Shown: positions 26,015 through 34,251 of the stretch, one piece after another
Layout: each line of letters starts with the position of its first letter
How positions within the stretch are numbered: the first letter of the stretch is position 1
Assembly: GCF_008065375.1 (NCBI RefSeq)
Contig: NZ_VJYI01000003.1
Coordinates: forward strand, 310,001-374,000
Source: Nonomuraea sp. SYSU D8015
GTDB taxonomy: Bacteria; Actinomycetota; Actinomycetes; Streptosporangiales; Streptosporangiaceae
Length of the DNA stretch: 64,000 nucleotides
Reading direction: 5' to 3'
Made by a program: the position numbers and the translations under genes
The notes under the pieces: model-generated
The model's database searches: none
Seen by the model: only the letters and a program-made list of their open reading frames with translations
What the model was told of the DNA's origin: nothing

Positions 26015-27109
26015 TCAGGGCAGGGACCGTCCCAGGTCGACGATGAAGCGGGCGAGCCCGGCCCGCTTGCGGAACAGCTCGTGCAGCTCGGGGGTGGGCT
26101 CCTGGCCCAGCATCTCGAAAGGGATCGCGGTCCACGCGCTGCGCAGCACGAGCGAGGCGACGTAGCCGAAGGAGATCTCGCCGGGGTCCGCCAGGGAGCT
26201 CGCCGGGGCGGCGTACGCGACCTCGATGGCCTCGTGCACGGCGGGCAGGTCCTCGGGGTGGAGCTCGCCGGTGTGCGCCCGGCCGACGAGCAGCTGGCCG
26301 AGGTCGAAGCCCACGGCGGCCGGATACGGCCAGCTCCAGTCGATGGCCACGAACTCCGCCGAGCCGTCGGCCGGGATCAGCAGGTTCCCCGGGCCGGCGT
26401 CGCCGTGGACGAGGGTGTGCGGCAGGCGGTCCAGGGCCTCCAGCAGCGGGTCGATCCGCTCGGCGAGGGCCAGCAGGTCGGCCCGGAGCAAAGGGTCGGC
26501 GTTCTCGGCGACCAGCGGGTTCCGCCACGTCGCCGGGTCCCGCATGGCGGGCAGGAACACGTTGGCCAGCGGTCCCGAGCGGTAGTAGTGGAGGCCGCGG
26601 TTGAGCGGCTCGCGCGGCCCGGACGACCGTCCCGCCACGGGCCGTGCGACGGCCAGGTCGCCGAGCAGGCGGGCGGCGCGACGGTAGCGGTCCAGGTCCC
26701 ACGCGGCGGCTGCGACGTGCACGTACTCCAGCCACATGACCAGCCGGTCGTCCCCCAGGTCGTCCAGCCGGTACATCCGCGGCAGCCGCAGCCCGGCGGG
26801 CAGCTCGGGGCGGGCGAGGTAGACGTCGGCGTCGGCCCGCCAGGGGAAGTGCGCCTCGATGGCGGGCCGCAGGTGCTCGGGAACGGTCGCGTACCCGGCC
26901 CAGTGTCTGATCGCGTGGATCGACTTGACGAAGAACGACCAGGTCGCACCGCTGGTCGTGGTGCCGTGCACGCGGTGGAGCGAGGCCGTCGACAACATCC
27001 CGGGACCGTGGTCGAGGAGTTCGGCATGCTGGTCGGCGATCTCGGCCAGCGGGTCGCCGAGGCTCTCGCGGACGAGGTCCGTCAGGTCGATGGTCAACGC
27101 CATGCTCAT
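26015..27109 (-). CDS. Aminoglycoside phosphotransferase-family (kinase-like) protein
   Basis: 364 residues, starting MSMALTIDLTDL; the MAL codon 6 nt downstream is an alternative. Kinase-like motifs: the catalytic loop LVHGDAGPGNLLI and the metal-binding FVAIDWSW followed by AVGFDLGQLLVG. The N-terminal lobe (TTTSGATWSFFVKSIHAIRH) holds the ATP-binding lysine. The family phosphorylates small molecules, choline, or aminoglycosides; the particular substrate is unknown. Divergent from the LAL regulator across a 14-bp inverted repeat that covers its start codon, and directly abutting the cvnD end on the opposite strand. Confidence 0.82.
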   Translation of the reverse strand: MSMALTIDLTDLVRESLGDPLAEIADQHAELLDHGPGMLSTASLHRVHGTTTSGATWSFFVKSIHAIRHWAGYATVPEHLRPAIEAHFPWRADADVYLARPELPAGLRLPRMYRLDDLGDDRLVMWLEYVHVAAAAWDLDRYRRAARLLGDLAVARPVAGRSSGPREPLNRGLHYYRSGPLANVFLPAMRDPATWRNPLVAENADPLLRADLLALAERIDPLLEALDRLPHTLVHGDAGPGNLLIPADGSAEFVAIDWSWPYPAAVGFDLGQLLVGRAHTGELHPEDLPAVHEAIEVAYAAPASSLADPGEISFGYVASLVLRSAWTAIPFEMLGQEPTPELHELFRKRAGLARFIVDLGRSLP

Positions 27110-27154
27110 GCGCAAAGCATGGCGGGCGAAATAACTCGCTCGCATGAGCATGGC
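27099..27154. repeat. 14-bp perfect inverted repeat at the phosphotransferase/LAL divergent start
   Basis: GCCATGCTCATGCG at 27099-27112 is repeated as its exact complement at 27141-27154 with a 28-nt spacer. Each arm contains ATGAGCATGGC reading outward, so both strands begin with the codons Met-Ser-Met-Ala in opposite directions. It is either a large operator or the trace of a local inverted duplication. Confidence 0.7.
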
Positions 27155-27179
27155 CTACTCAAATACGCTTTCGTCGTGA
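27144..27179 (+). CDS. Possible 11-residue leader peptide of the LAL regulator
   Basis: ATG AGC ATG GCC ... TCG TGA encodes MSMAYSNTLSS; its TGA overlaps the GTG start of the LAL gene (GTGA). The mini-frame begins inside the right arm of the inverted repeat. It could couple translation of the regulator, but the arm duplication alone could also have created the ATG. No strong ribosome binding site is visible. Confidence 0.3.
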   Translation: MSMAYSNTLSS

Positions 27180-29713
27180 CACCGGGTTCCTGGCCGTTCA
27201 CCGGCCGTGCAGCGCAACTCGCGGAGATCCGGTCCGCCTCCAGGGGCGTGGTCGTCGCCGGTCCGCCGGGGACGGGCAAGAGCCGCCTCGTGGCGCAGGC
27301 CGTCCACGGTGTCGACGGGGTCGCCTGGGCGCGGGCCACCGCGGCCGCCGCGGAGATCCCCCTCGGCGCCTTCGCCCCGTTGCTCCCCTCCACGCCGCCC
27401 GCCGGCAACCCGCTGGGCTGGGCGGCCGCCGCACTCCGCGCACCGGTGCTGGTGGTGGACGACGCCCACCTGCTCGACTCGGCCTCGGCCGCGCTCGTCC
27501 ACCACCTCGTGACGCGGGGCGGCACGCGGGTGATCGCGACGCTCCGCAGCGGGACGCCCGTGCCGGACGCGGTGCTCGCGCTGTGGAAGGACGACCTGGT
27601 GCCGCGGCTGGAGCTGGAGCCGTTCTCGCCGGAGGAGACCGCAGCCGTGCTGGAGGCGGCCCTGGGCGGCCAGGTGGAGTCGGCCACCGTGGCCCGCCTG
27701 TGGCGGGTCAGCCAGGGCAACGCCCTCTACCTGCGCGAGCTCGTGTTGTCCGGGGTGCTCACGGAGGACGACGGCTTATGGCGCTGGCACGGGCCGCTGA
27801 CGATCACCCCCACGCTGCGCGAGACGATCGCCGGCCGCATCGGCGACCTGACCGCCCAGGAGCGGAAGGCGCTGGAGCTCCTGGCGTACGGCGAGCCGCT
27901 GGGCGTGGACCTGCTGGCCGCGCTCGGCTCCCTCGACACCGTCCAGCGGCTGGAGGACCGGCAGCTGGTCACGGTGCAGCCGGACGGTCGGCGGTTGCAG
28001 GTGCGGCTCGCCCACCCCCTTCATGGGGAGGTCATCAGGGACGGCTGCGGGGTGCTGCGCGCCCGGACGATGATGCGCCGGCTGGCCGAGGCGGTCTCCG
28101 AAGCGGGGCTGCGCCGGCGCGAGGACGTGCTGAGGGTCGCCGTGTGGCGGCTGGACGGCGGCATGACCGGCGATCCGGAGTTACTTCTGGCCGGCTGCGA
28201 GCGGGCCAGGGTCGTCCGCGACCTGGACCTCGCCGTACGCCTGGGACGCGCCGCCGTTGCCGCGGGCGGCGGGACGTCCGCGCTCGCCGCGCTGGCCACG
28301 GTGCTCTACTACAGCGACAGGAACGCCGAGGCCGAGGAGGTGTTCGCCACCATCTGGGAAGCAGAGATGGACGATATGGCCCGGACCGACCTCGGCGTGC
28401 AGCGGGCGCTGAACCTGGCCGTGGGGCTCGGTGACGTCGCGCGGGCGCACGCCGTCCTGGACGAGACGACACGGCTCGTGCGCGATGTCCATGCCAGGCA
28501 GGGCACCTCCATCATGCGGGCCGTCCTCGCCGTCCTCGCCGGCGACATCGCCGCCGCCGAGGAGCTGCTGGCGCGGGCGCGGCGCTCAGGGCCGCTCAGC
28601 ACGCACGGCGAACGCATGATGACCGGGGCCGAGGCGGCCGTCATGGTGGCACGGGGACAGGCCGCGGAATGCCTGTCCCGGGCGGAGGACATCCGCGCCG
28701 GGCTGGCGAAGGAGCCGGTCGCCATGCGCAGCCTCGCCGCCGCCATGACCGAGCACGGGACCAACGCCGCGCTGCTGCTCGGCGACCTGGACACCGCCGA
28801 GCGGCTCGCCGGCGAGGGATACGGGCTGGACGGCGAGTTCGGCACGTGGACCCGGGCGATCCTGCAGTTCGGCACGTTGAGGGCCCGCGTGCTGCGGATG
28901 CGCGGCCGGCTCGGCGACGCCCTCGCCCGGGCCCGCGACACTGTCGCGCGGCTGCCCGCCCGCAGCGTTTTCGCAGGGTCGTGCCTGGGCGAGCTCGCCC
29001 ACGCGTACGCGCTGCTCGGCGACGTCGCCGCGGCCGAGGAGGCGCTGGCGCGGGCGGAGGCGACCGGTGTGCCGGTCGGGCCGTCCGTCGTCGTGCCGCT
29101 CCGCTCGGCCCGCGCGTGGACCCTCGCCGGCCGGGGCGACGTGGCGGGCGCGGTCGAGCTCTGCCTGGAGACCGCCGAGAGCGCGCTGCCCTGCGACGTG
29201 CCGTTCGCGTTGCACGACGTCGTCCGGCTCGGCCGTCCCGGGCTCGTCTCCCCCAGGCTCGCCGCGCTCGACGTGGAGGGCCCGCTGGTGGCGCTGTTCG
29301 CGCGGCACGCGGCCGCCCGCGACGGCGCGGAGCTCGACGCGGTGTCGGCCGGCTTCGAGCGGCTCGGCCTGCTGTTGTACGCGGCCGAGGCGGCGGCGCA
29401 GGCGGCCGCCCGCTACCGCGAGTCCGGGCTGACGCGCGGGGCGCGGGCGGCCGAGACCCGGGCCTGGCGGCTCTCGCAGCGCTGCCAGGGAGCCCGCACA
29501 CCGGCGCTGGTGGACCTCGACGTCCCCGGCCTGACCCCGCGTCAGCGCGAGATCGCGGTGCTGGCCGCCCAGGGGCTGACCAACCGCGAGATCGCCGAGC
29601 GGCTCGTCGTCTCCATCCGCACCGTCGCCAACACGCTGTACGCGATTTACGACAAGACCGGCGTCAACGACCGCGCCGGCCTCGCGGCCCTCCTGGACCG
29701 GCCGACGGGCTGA
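27176..29713 (+). CDS. LuxR-family regulator of the LAL type (ATPase-TPR-HTH)
   Basis: 845 residues from GTG 27176, which places the family start SWPFTGRAAQLAEI near the N-terminus; an in-frame ATG at 27119 is less likely. Walker A VVVAGPPGTGKSRL, Walker B-like APVLVVDDAHLLD, a long helical TPR-like middle, and a C-terminal LuxR HTH (LTPRQREIAVLAAQGLTNRE then IAERLVVSIRTVANTLYAIY). LAL regulators activate carbohydrate or secondary-metabolite genes when bound to ATP and an inducer. Two rare TTA codons (27776, 28181) make its translation dependent on the rare leucyl tRNA, a common trait of conditional regulators. Confidence 0.92.
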   Translation: MTPGSWPFTGRAAQLAEIRSASRGVVVAGPPGTGKSRLVAQAVHGVDGVAWARATAAAAEIPLGAFAPLLPSTPPAGNPLGWAAAALRAPVLVVDDAHLLDSASAALVHHLVTRGGTRVIATLRSGTPVPDAVLALWKDDLVPRLELEPFSPEETAAVLEAALGGQVESATVARLWRVSQGNALYLRELVLSGVLTEDDGLWRWHGPLTITPTLRETIAGRIGDLTAQERKALELLAYGEPLGVDLLAALGSLDTVQRLEDRQLVTVQPDGRRLQVRLAHPLHGEVIRDGCGVLRARTMMRRLAEAVSEAGLRRREDVLRVAVWRLDGGMTGDPELLLAGCERARVVRDLDLAVRLGRAAVAAGGGTSALAALATVLYYSDRNAEAEEVFATIWEAEMDDMARTDLGVQRALNLAVGLGDVARAHAVLDETTRLVRDVHARQGTSIMRAVLAVLAGDIAAAEELLARARRSGPLSTHGERMMTGAEAAVMVARGQAAECLSRAEDIRAGLAKEPVAMRSLAAAMTEHGTNAALLLGDLDTAERLAGEGYGLDGEFGTWTRAILQFGTLRARVLRMRGRLGDALARARDTVARLPARSVFAGSCLGELAHAYALLGDVAAAEEALARAEATGVPVGPSVVVPLRSARAWTLAGRGDVAGAVELCLETAESALPCDVPFALHDVVRLGRPGLVSPRLAALDVEGPLVALFARHAAARDGAELDAVSAGFERLGLLLYAAEAAAQAAARYRESGLTRGARAAETRAWRLSQRCQGARTPALVDLDVPGLTPRQREIAVLAAQGLTNREIAERLVVSIRTVANTLYAIYDKTGVNDRAGLAALLDRPTG

Positions 29714-29737
29714 CCCCGTGACGCCCCGGACGGACCT

Positions 29738-29757
29738 CCGGTGAGAATTCTCGCCGG
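29738..29757. terminator. Hairpin after the LAL gene
   Basis: CCGGTGAG-AATT-CTCGCCGG: an 8-bp stem with one G-U pair and an AATT loop, 25 nt past the LAL stop codon and before the CoA-binding gene. No U tract follows. Confidence 0.5.
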
Positions 29758-29805
29758 ACACCGGCGCCGGGAAGTTTTCGGCGCGCCTCCCGTGTTTCCT
29801 CCACC

Positions 29806-30237
29806 ATGGGGAACCGTTTCGCGGATGTGAAGGTCATCCAGCGCCTGCTCGCCGAGACGCAGACGTGGGCTTTCGTGGGTCTCAAGGACAATCCGGGTCG
29901 CACCGCCTACGAGCAGGCCTCCCTGCTCCGGATGCGCGGCAAGAAGATCATCCCCGTCCATCCCGCCGCCGAGACCGTCCTGGGCGAGCCCGGGTACGCG
30001 TCGCTGGCCGACGTGCCGGTCAAGGCGGACGTGGTCGCCGTGTACCGGCGTTCCGCGTCCGCGGGACAGGCGGTGGACGAGGCGATCGCGGCGGGCGCGG
30101 GGGCGGTCTGGCTCCCCCTCGGGGTGATCGACGAGGCCGCCGCCCAGCGTGCCCTGGACGCCGGTCTCGACGTCGTGATGGATCGCTGCCCCGGGGTCGA
30201 GTGGGCGTTACGCCGGACCTCCGCCGTCCACAGCTGA
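29806..30237 (+). CDS. CoA-binding (YccU-like) protein
   Basis: 143 residues forming a single Rossmann-like CoA-binding domain: WAFVGLKDNPGRTAYEQASL, GKKIIPVHPAAETVLGEPGY, ADVVAVYRRSASAGQAVDEA and DVVMDRCPGVEW. Proteins of this family bind CoA or acyl-CoA; the physiological role is unknown. One TTA codon at 30208. Followed 25 nt later by the P-loop kinase and probably cotranscribed. Confidence 0.9.
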   Translation: MGNRFADVKVIQRLLAETQTWAFVGLKDNPGRTAYEQASLLRMRGKKIIPVHPAAETVLGEPGYASLADVPVKADVVAVYRRSASAGQAVDEAIAAGAGAVWLPLGVIDEAAAQRALDAGLDVVMDRCPGVEWALRRTSAVHS

Positions 30238-30262
30238 CCGTCGTTCAGCGGGAAAGGGGTAA

Positions 30263-30727
30263 ATGACGGATCGCGAGGTCGCCGTCCTCGTAGGACTACA
30301 GGCGTCGGGCAAGACCGCTTTTTACCGCCGGCGTCTGGCGGCCACGCACGCGCACGTGAGCAAGGACGCCTTCCCCAATGCCCGCCACCGGCAGCGACGC
30401 CAGCTCAGGATGATCGCCGAGGCGCTGGCCGAGGGAAGGGACGTGGCGGTGGACAACACCAATCCCTCACCGGAGGAGTGGAGCCCGCTCATCGTGGCGG
30501 CCAGGGAGCACGGCGCCCTCGTGGTGGCCTACTGGTTTCCTCCCGACCTCGTCGCGTCCCTCGACCGCAACGCCCTGCGGTCCGGCCGGGCGCAGGTGCC
30601 CGAGGTCGGCGTCCGGGCCACCTTCGCCCGCCTGCGCCGCCCGCGCCGGGCGGACGGGTTCGACGCGGTCCATGCCGTGACCTTCGACGGCCGCGGTGGT
30701 TTCAGCGTCCGGGAGCAGCCGGATTGA
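30263..30727 (+). CDS. P-loop kinase (polynucleotide kinase-like AAA ATPase)
   Basis: 154 residues. Walker A GLQASGKTAF, then VSKDAFPNARHRQRRQLRMI and the VAVDNTNPSPEEWSPLI segment typical of T4 PNKP-like kinases, including the Asn-Pro stretch in the lid region. The family phosphorylates nucleic acid 5' ends, nucleosides or small molecules; nothing local identifies the substrate. Ribosome binding site GGAAAGGGG upstream. Confidence 0.85.
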   Translation: MTDREVAVLVGLQASGKTAFYRRRLAATHAHVSKDAFPNARHRQRRQLRMIAEALAEGRDVAVDNTNPSPEEWSPLIVAAREHGALVVAYWFPPDLVASLDRNALRSGRAQVPEVGVRATFARLRRPRRADGFDAVHAVTFDGRGGFSVREQPD

Positions 30728-30745
30728 CTCCGGAGATAGCGGAGT
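30727..30745 (+). terminator. Short hairpin at the kinase stop codon
   Basis: ACTCCG-N7-CGGAGT followed by AATTT. A 6-bp stem overlapping the last base of the kinase stop codon; possible terminator or attenuator in front of the small ORF at 30794. Confidence 0.35.
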
Positions 30746-30793
30746 AATTTGGGGGTATGTCCGTATTTATGCGCGTCTGAGAAGGTGAACATC

Positions 30794-30925
30794 ATGACCA
30801 AACAGCGCTACCCCATGGTCGCACGGATCCTCCGGCCGCTGCTCCGCATCCCGACCCCGGGTCCGGACGACGGGAACCCCAGTCGCCGCCGGCGGCGTCG
30901 CCGTCCCAACGGCGGATCTACTTGA
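30794..30925 (+). CDS. Small basic protein (43 residues)
   Basis: MTKQRYPMVARILRPLLRIP begins a 43-residue frame ending in a seven-arginine cluster and PNGGST. GAAGGTG lies 6 nt before the ATG, and most third codon positions are G or C. The last 8 nt overlap the end of the convergent secreted-protein gene. No homology recognised. A nucleic-acid- or membrane-binding role would fit the charge, but this is only suggestion. Confidence 0.45.
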   Translation: MTKQRYPMVARILRPLLRIPTPGPDDGNPSRRRRRRRPNGGST

Positions 30926-31901
30926 TCGACAGCCTGCGGCCCTTGAACATCGGGTACTTGGTCTCCCAGTAGCGCCAGCCCTCCACCCGGGCGGGCACGT
31001 TCGCGATGCCGGAGGCGACCTTGACGTGCCTGCAGGTGCGGAGCACCGACCACGCCGACCAGCCGATGCGGTAGCCGAAGACGCGGTACCACATGTTGCC
31101 GTACATTCCGTCGCTGATCTCCTGGGTGTATTCGTGCCCGGCGAAGACCATGTGCCTTTCTTCGAGGTGGGGGACGCCCATTTTACGGAGCGCCTTGATC
31201 ACTTCCTCGACGGTGAACTTCGTTTCGCTCTCGGTGGTGCTCGCGGTCTCGCTCTCAGTGGTGCTCTCGGTTTCGCTCTTGTCGGCGGTCTCCGTCTTAC
31301 TCACGGCGGCGCTGTCGGTCTCACTCTTCGTGAGAGTCCCGGTCGCCCTCTCGGTGGTGGTCTCGGTCCCGGTCTCGGCCTCCGGGTCGCGGGGGATCTC
31401 GACCGCCCTGTCGGTGGACTTCTCGATGGACTTCTCGGTGGTGGCCTCGGCGCCCGCCTCGACGGTGGTCTCCTCGCCCTTCTCGACGGTGGTCTCGTCG
31501 CCCTTCTCAACGGTGGTCTCGGCTCCCCTCTCGGTGGTGGCCTCGGATCCCTTCTCGTCTCGGAACTCCTTTCGCTTCTCGCTCTCGGTCTGGAGGAACG
31601 CGAGCACCTCGTGCTCCCTGGTGACCGACACCGTCATCGAACCGCCGGGGCCGTCGATGAAGCGCGTGCGGGGCACGAAGAAGTTCCGCGGCGACAGGCG
31701 GTGCTTCATGAAGAACAGGCGGGGGTGGCACACCTTGTCCTCGTGGTGGTCGCCGTCGTGGTCGCCCGCCCGTGCCGCGGGCGTCATGGTCGCGACCAGC
31801 GCCAGCGAAAGGGAGCCGGCCAGGGCCGCCCGCAGCGCGCGACGCGCCGTCCGCCGGGTGGGAGCGACCGTGGATTCTGTCCGGGAAACGGGCGTGAACA
31901 C
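30918..31901 (-). CDS. Secreted protein with an acidic octapeptide-repeat insert
   Basis: 327 residues from GTG 31901, preceded by GGAAGGA at 8 nt. A signal peptide (RAALAGSLSLALVATMTPAA, cleavage after residue 45) is followed by FIDGPGGSMTVSVTRE and, near the C-terminus, AGHEYTQEISDGMYGNMWYR. These two halves resemble the ends of a secreted actinobacterial family whose middle is normally a continuous domain. Here residues 119-228 are low complexity: five octads of the form xE(T/A)T(T/V)E(K/R)G at 119-158, then TESETxSTT units at 209-228. The insert is predicted to be disordered or coiled and highly charged. Function unknown. Confidence 0.8.
   Translation of the reverse strand: MFTPVSRTESTVAPTRRTARRALRAALAGSLSLALVATMTPAARAGDHDGDHHEDKVCHPRLFFMKHRLSPRNFFVPRTRFIDGPGGSMTVSVTREHEVLAFLQTESEKRKEFRDEKGSEATTERGAETTVEKGDETTVEKGEETTVEAGAEATTEKSIEKSTDRAVEIPRDPEAETGTETTTERATGTLTKSETDSAAVSKTETADKSETESTTESETASTTESETKFTVEEVIKALRKMGVPHLEERHMVFAGHEYTQEISDGMYGNMWYRVFGYRIGWSAWSVLRTCRHVKVASGIANVPARVEGWRYWETKYPMFKGRRLSIK
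31428..31547 (-). repeat. 24-bp tandem repeats encoding acidic octapeptides
   Basis: Five diverged 24-bp units (about TCGGTGGTCTCGTCGCCCTT-like on the plus strand) encode SEATTERG, AETTVEKG, DETTVEKG, EETTVEAG and AEATTEKS. The near identity of the middle units suggests recent slippage expansion within the secreted protein gene. Confidence 0.75.
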
Positions 31902-32063
31902 GTACGGGTTCCTTCCGGAATATGAAGCCCAAACGAGATCAGCACGATGTTTACAGTTGCGGCGAATCACGCCACAGCGCCACACCGGAGATTGATTCCC
32001 GGTACCGGAAAAGAATTGGTGAAGAATCGCTCATCCGGCTCGCATGATCGCGGCCGGTCCCGT

Positions 32064-32077
32064 ACGGGTAACATGCC
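32064..32077. promoter_or_regulatory. Candidate GntR operator half-site before gntR
   Basis: ACGGGTAACATGCC, sharing GTAACATGC with the palindrome at 34268-34280. It ends 3 nt before the GntR start codon, a position suited to autoregulation. Confidence 0.45.
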
Positions 32078-32080
32078 ACC

Positions 32081-32827
32081 ATGCCCCCGACCCGCGCACA
32101 CGCAGAGCTGAAGCTGCAGCCGCTGCCCCAGGGCGGCCGGTCGCTGGCCGAGCAGGTGATCTCCGAGGTGCGCCGGGCGGTCCACACGGGCGCGATGGTC
32201 CCCGGCCGGCTCTATTCCGTCTACCAGGTGGCCGAGCAGCTCAACGTGTCGAGGAGCCCGGTGCGCGAGGCCATGCTGCGGCTCGCGGAGGCCGGGCTGG
32301 TGCAGGTCGAACGCAACCGGGGCTTCCGTGTCGTACTGCCGCACCCCCGCGAGATCGTCGAGATCTTCGGGGTGCGGCTGGCCCTCGAGCTGCCCGCGGT
32401 CCGGCGGGCCGCCGGCCGCGATCCCGCCGCGCTCGGCGCGACCCTGCGGGCGACGATGGCGGAGATGGCGGCGGCCGTCACCGCGGGCGACGAGATCCTC
32501 TTCTTCCACCTGGACCAGGCCCTGCACGACCACATCCTGGCCGCGGCGGGCAACGGCCGGGCCCGCGCGATCGTCGGCGGGCTGCGCGACACCATGCGCA
32601 TCCTCGGCACGTCCACCGACGACCGGTCCCGCACGCTGCGGCAGGTGCACGAGGAGCACGAGCCGATCGTGGCGGCGGTCGCGGCGGGCGACGCCGGGGC
32701 CGCGGTGCGGGCGATGCGCGCCCATCTGACCAACACCGGCCTCATCCTGGCCAGGCAGGCGGCCCGGGCGCAGGGCGAGCCGGTCGACGTGGACGCGTTG
32801 TGGGCGTCCATCGTCGACGAGCCCTAG
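32081..32827 (+). CDS. GntR-family (FadR/FCD subfamily) transcriptional regulator
   Basis: 248 residues. N-terminal winged HTH (SLAEQVISEVRRAVHTGAMV, YQVAEQLNVSRSPVREAMLR) and a helical FCD effector domain (EIVEIFGVRLALELPAVRRA, with metal-binding histidines in FFHLDQALHDHILAA and MRAHL). It is convergent with hglS (4-nt overlap) at the edge of the 2-oxoadipate/lysine-type module and is the most likely regulator of it; matching sites support this. Confidence 0.92.
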   Translation: MPPTRAHAELKLQPLPQGGRSLAEQVISEVRRAVHTGAMVPGRLYSVYQVAEQLNVSRSPVREAMLRLAEAGLVQVERNRGFRVVLPHPREIVEIFGVRLALELPAVRRAAGRDPAALGATLRATMAEMAAAVTAGDEILFFHLDQALHDHILAAAGNGRARAIVGGLRDTMRILGTSTDDRSRTLRQVHEEHEPIVAAVAAGDAGAAVRAMRAHLTNTGLILARQAARAQGEPVDVDALWASIVDEP

Positions 32828-34224
32828 GCCGGCAGGGCGATCTCCCGGCCCAGGCCGAGCTCCTCGCGCACGCGTGCCAGCGACGCCGCCCGGATCGACG
32901 CGTACAGCGCGTACGGGTCGTGCAGCGGCCGCCCGAGCACCCCGGCCAGCGCCTCGGCGCCGAAGTCCGCGCCGGCCCTGGTCACGTCCTTGGCGCCGTC
33001 GGAGGTCAGGTTGGACTGGAAGATCCCGGCGGCCGAGCGCGGCAGGAAGTCCTCGTACACGATGGGGCGGGCCGTGACCCACCCGTCCGCCAGGAGGGTG
33101 GCGAGGCCGGCCGGGGGCGCGGCGCCGGGGCGCGGGTCGCCGGCGTGGAAGGTGAAGTAGGCCAGGTCGCGGGCGATCAGCTCGGCCTCGGTACGCGGCA
33201 CCCGGCCCTCCCACAGCTTGGCTGCGACGGCGTTGCGTTCGCCGGCGGTCACCCTCTGCCCGGCGAGCGCGTCGTCCAGTTCGGCGGCCAGGTCGTCGTA
33301 GAGCGCGCGGCCGGCCGGCGTGACCGCGATGCCCCGGGCCTCCACCTCGCCGAACCGTACGCGGAGGTGGTCGCGCACGACGCTGCCGTCGTCCTCCCTG
33401 AACAGCCGCGGCTCGGCCAGCGCCCGGAAGGAGGTCTGGCGCAGCAGCAGGTCGGGGCCGTCCCAGCGGGGCGGGCCCTGGATGGCGTCGATCATCGTGA
33501 TGCCGCGCTCGCCCATGCGGGCGTAGAGGGCGTCGATGTCGAGCACGCGTGGGGTCAGGTGGTTGACGTGCGTGCTCGCCACGCCGCCGATGTCGGCGGC
33601 CACCGCGGACACGCGCTCCAGCTCGGCGTACCAGCTGCGCGAGACCGGCTCCCTGGACAGCTCGAACGCCCGCGTGGCGAGGGTGAGGAACTCCTCGGCG
33701 TCCGCCTCGTCCAGCCCGCCCTCGGCCTCGGCGCGGTCGGCCAGGTCGAGCAGCCGGGGCGGGAACAGCCGGCGGGCCCCGAGGAACTCGCCGAGCCTGC
33801 GCTCCAGGTCCTCGCTGAAGAACCGCCGGTCGCCGATCACGAGCATGGACGTGAAGACGCGGAAGGGATTGGCGGCCAGCTCGGCCGCGTCCACGGGGCG
33901 GAACGCCGTGGAGACGACGGGCACCGAGCTGCTGGCCGCCTCGCGCAGGTCGTAGTAGCCGACGGGGTACATGCCCATCGCGCCGAAGATCCGGGCGACC
34001 TGCTGCATCTCGGCCGGGGTGCCGACGCGGATCGCGCCGTGCCGCTCGGCGGTGACGCGGTCGATGGTGCCCAGCCGCTCGGCGTCCGCCCCCATGCGTG
34101 CCAGCACCTCGCGGTTCACGTCCTGGGCGACGTCGACGAGGGCGTTGTACGCGGGGACCTCCGTGCCGTACATCGCCGACAGGCGCCGGGCGAAGGCCGC
34201 CCGGAGTGCGGTCGCGCCGATCAT
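32824..34224 (-). CDS. hglS: 2-oxoadipate dioxygenase/decarboxylase (HglS/YdcJ family)
   Basis: 466 residues from the second of two adjacent ATGs (GGAGG 5 nt upstream), matching the roughly 464-residue Pseudomonas HglS. The DUF1338 family converts 2-oxoadipate to D-2-hydroxyglutarate with a VOC-like Fe(II) site. Likely ligands: H62 in AERHGAIRV, H219 or H222 in STHVNHLTPRVLDID, and E271 in RALAEPRLF. Also conserved: YYDLREAASSSVPVVSTAFR and SWYAELERVSAVAADIGGVA. Divergent from the FAD/Fe-S dehydrogenase that would use its product; the two share a 61-bp control region with a palindrome. Confidence 0.9.
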   Translation of the reverse strand: MIGATALRAAFARRLSAMYGTEVPAYNALVDVAQDVNREVLARMGADAERLGTIDRVTAERHGAIRVGTPAEMQQVARIFGAMGMYPVGYYDLREAASSSVPVVSTAFRPVDAAELAANPFRVFTSMLVIGDRRFFSEDLERRLGEFLGARRLFPPRLLDLADRAEAEGGLDEADAEEFLTLATRAFELSREPVSRSWYAELERVSAVAADIGGVASTHVNHLTPRVLDIDALYARMGERGITMIDAIQGPPRWDGPDLLLRQTSFRALAEPRLFREDDGSVVRDHLRVRFGEVEARGIAVTPAGRALYDDLAAELDDALAGQRVTAGERNAVAAKLWEGRVPRTEAELIARDLAYFTFHAGDPRPGAAPPAGLATLLADGWVTARPIVYEDFLPRSAAGIFQSNLTSDGAKDVTRAGADFGAEALAGVLGRPLHDPYALYASIRAASLARVREELGLGREIALPA

Positions 34225-34251
34225 CATGCCCTCCCTCTTCTCGGGTGAGTG

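Noticed and set aside
26081..27175. Long N-terminal extension in frame with the LAL regulator
   Set aside because: It runs antisense to the phosphotransferase gene and shows no domain; the family start SWPFTGRA fits GTG 27176.
31093..31995. Plus-strand frame of 300 codons antisense to the secreted repeat protein
   Set aside because: It is the repetitive Ser/Val mirror of the acidic repeat; the minus strand has the signal peptide, ribosome binding site and family motifs.
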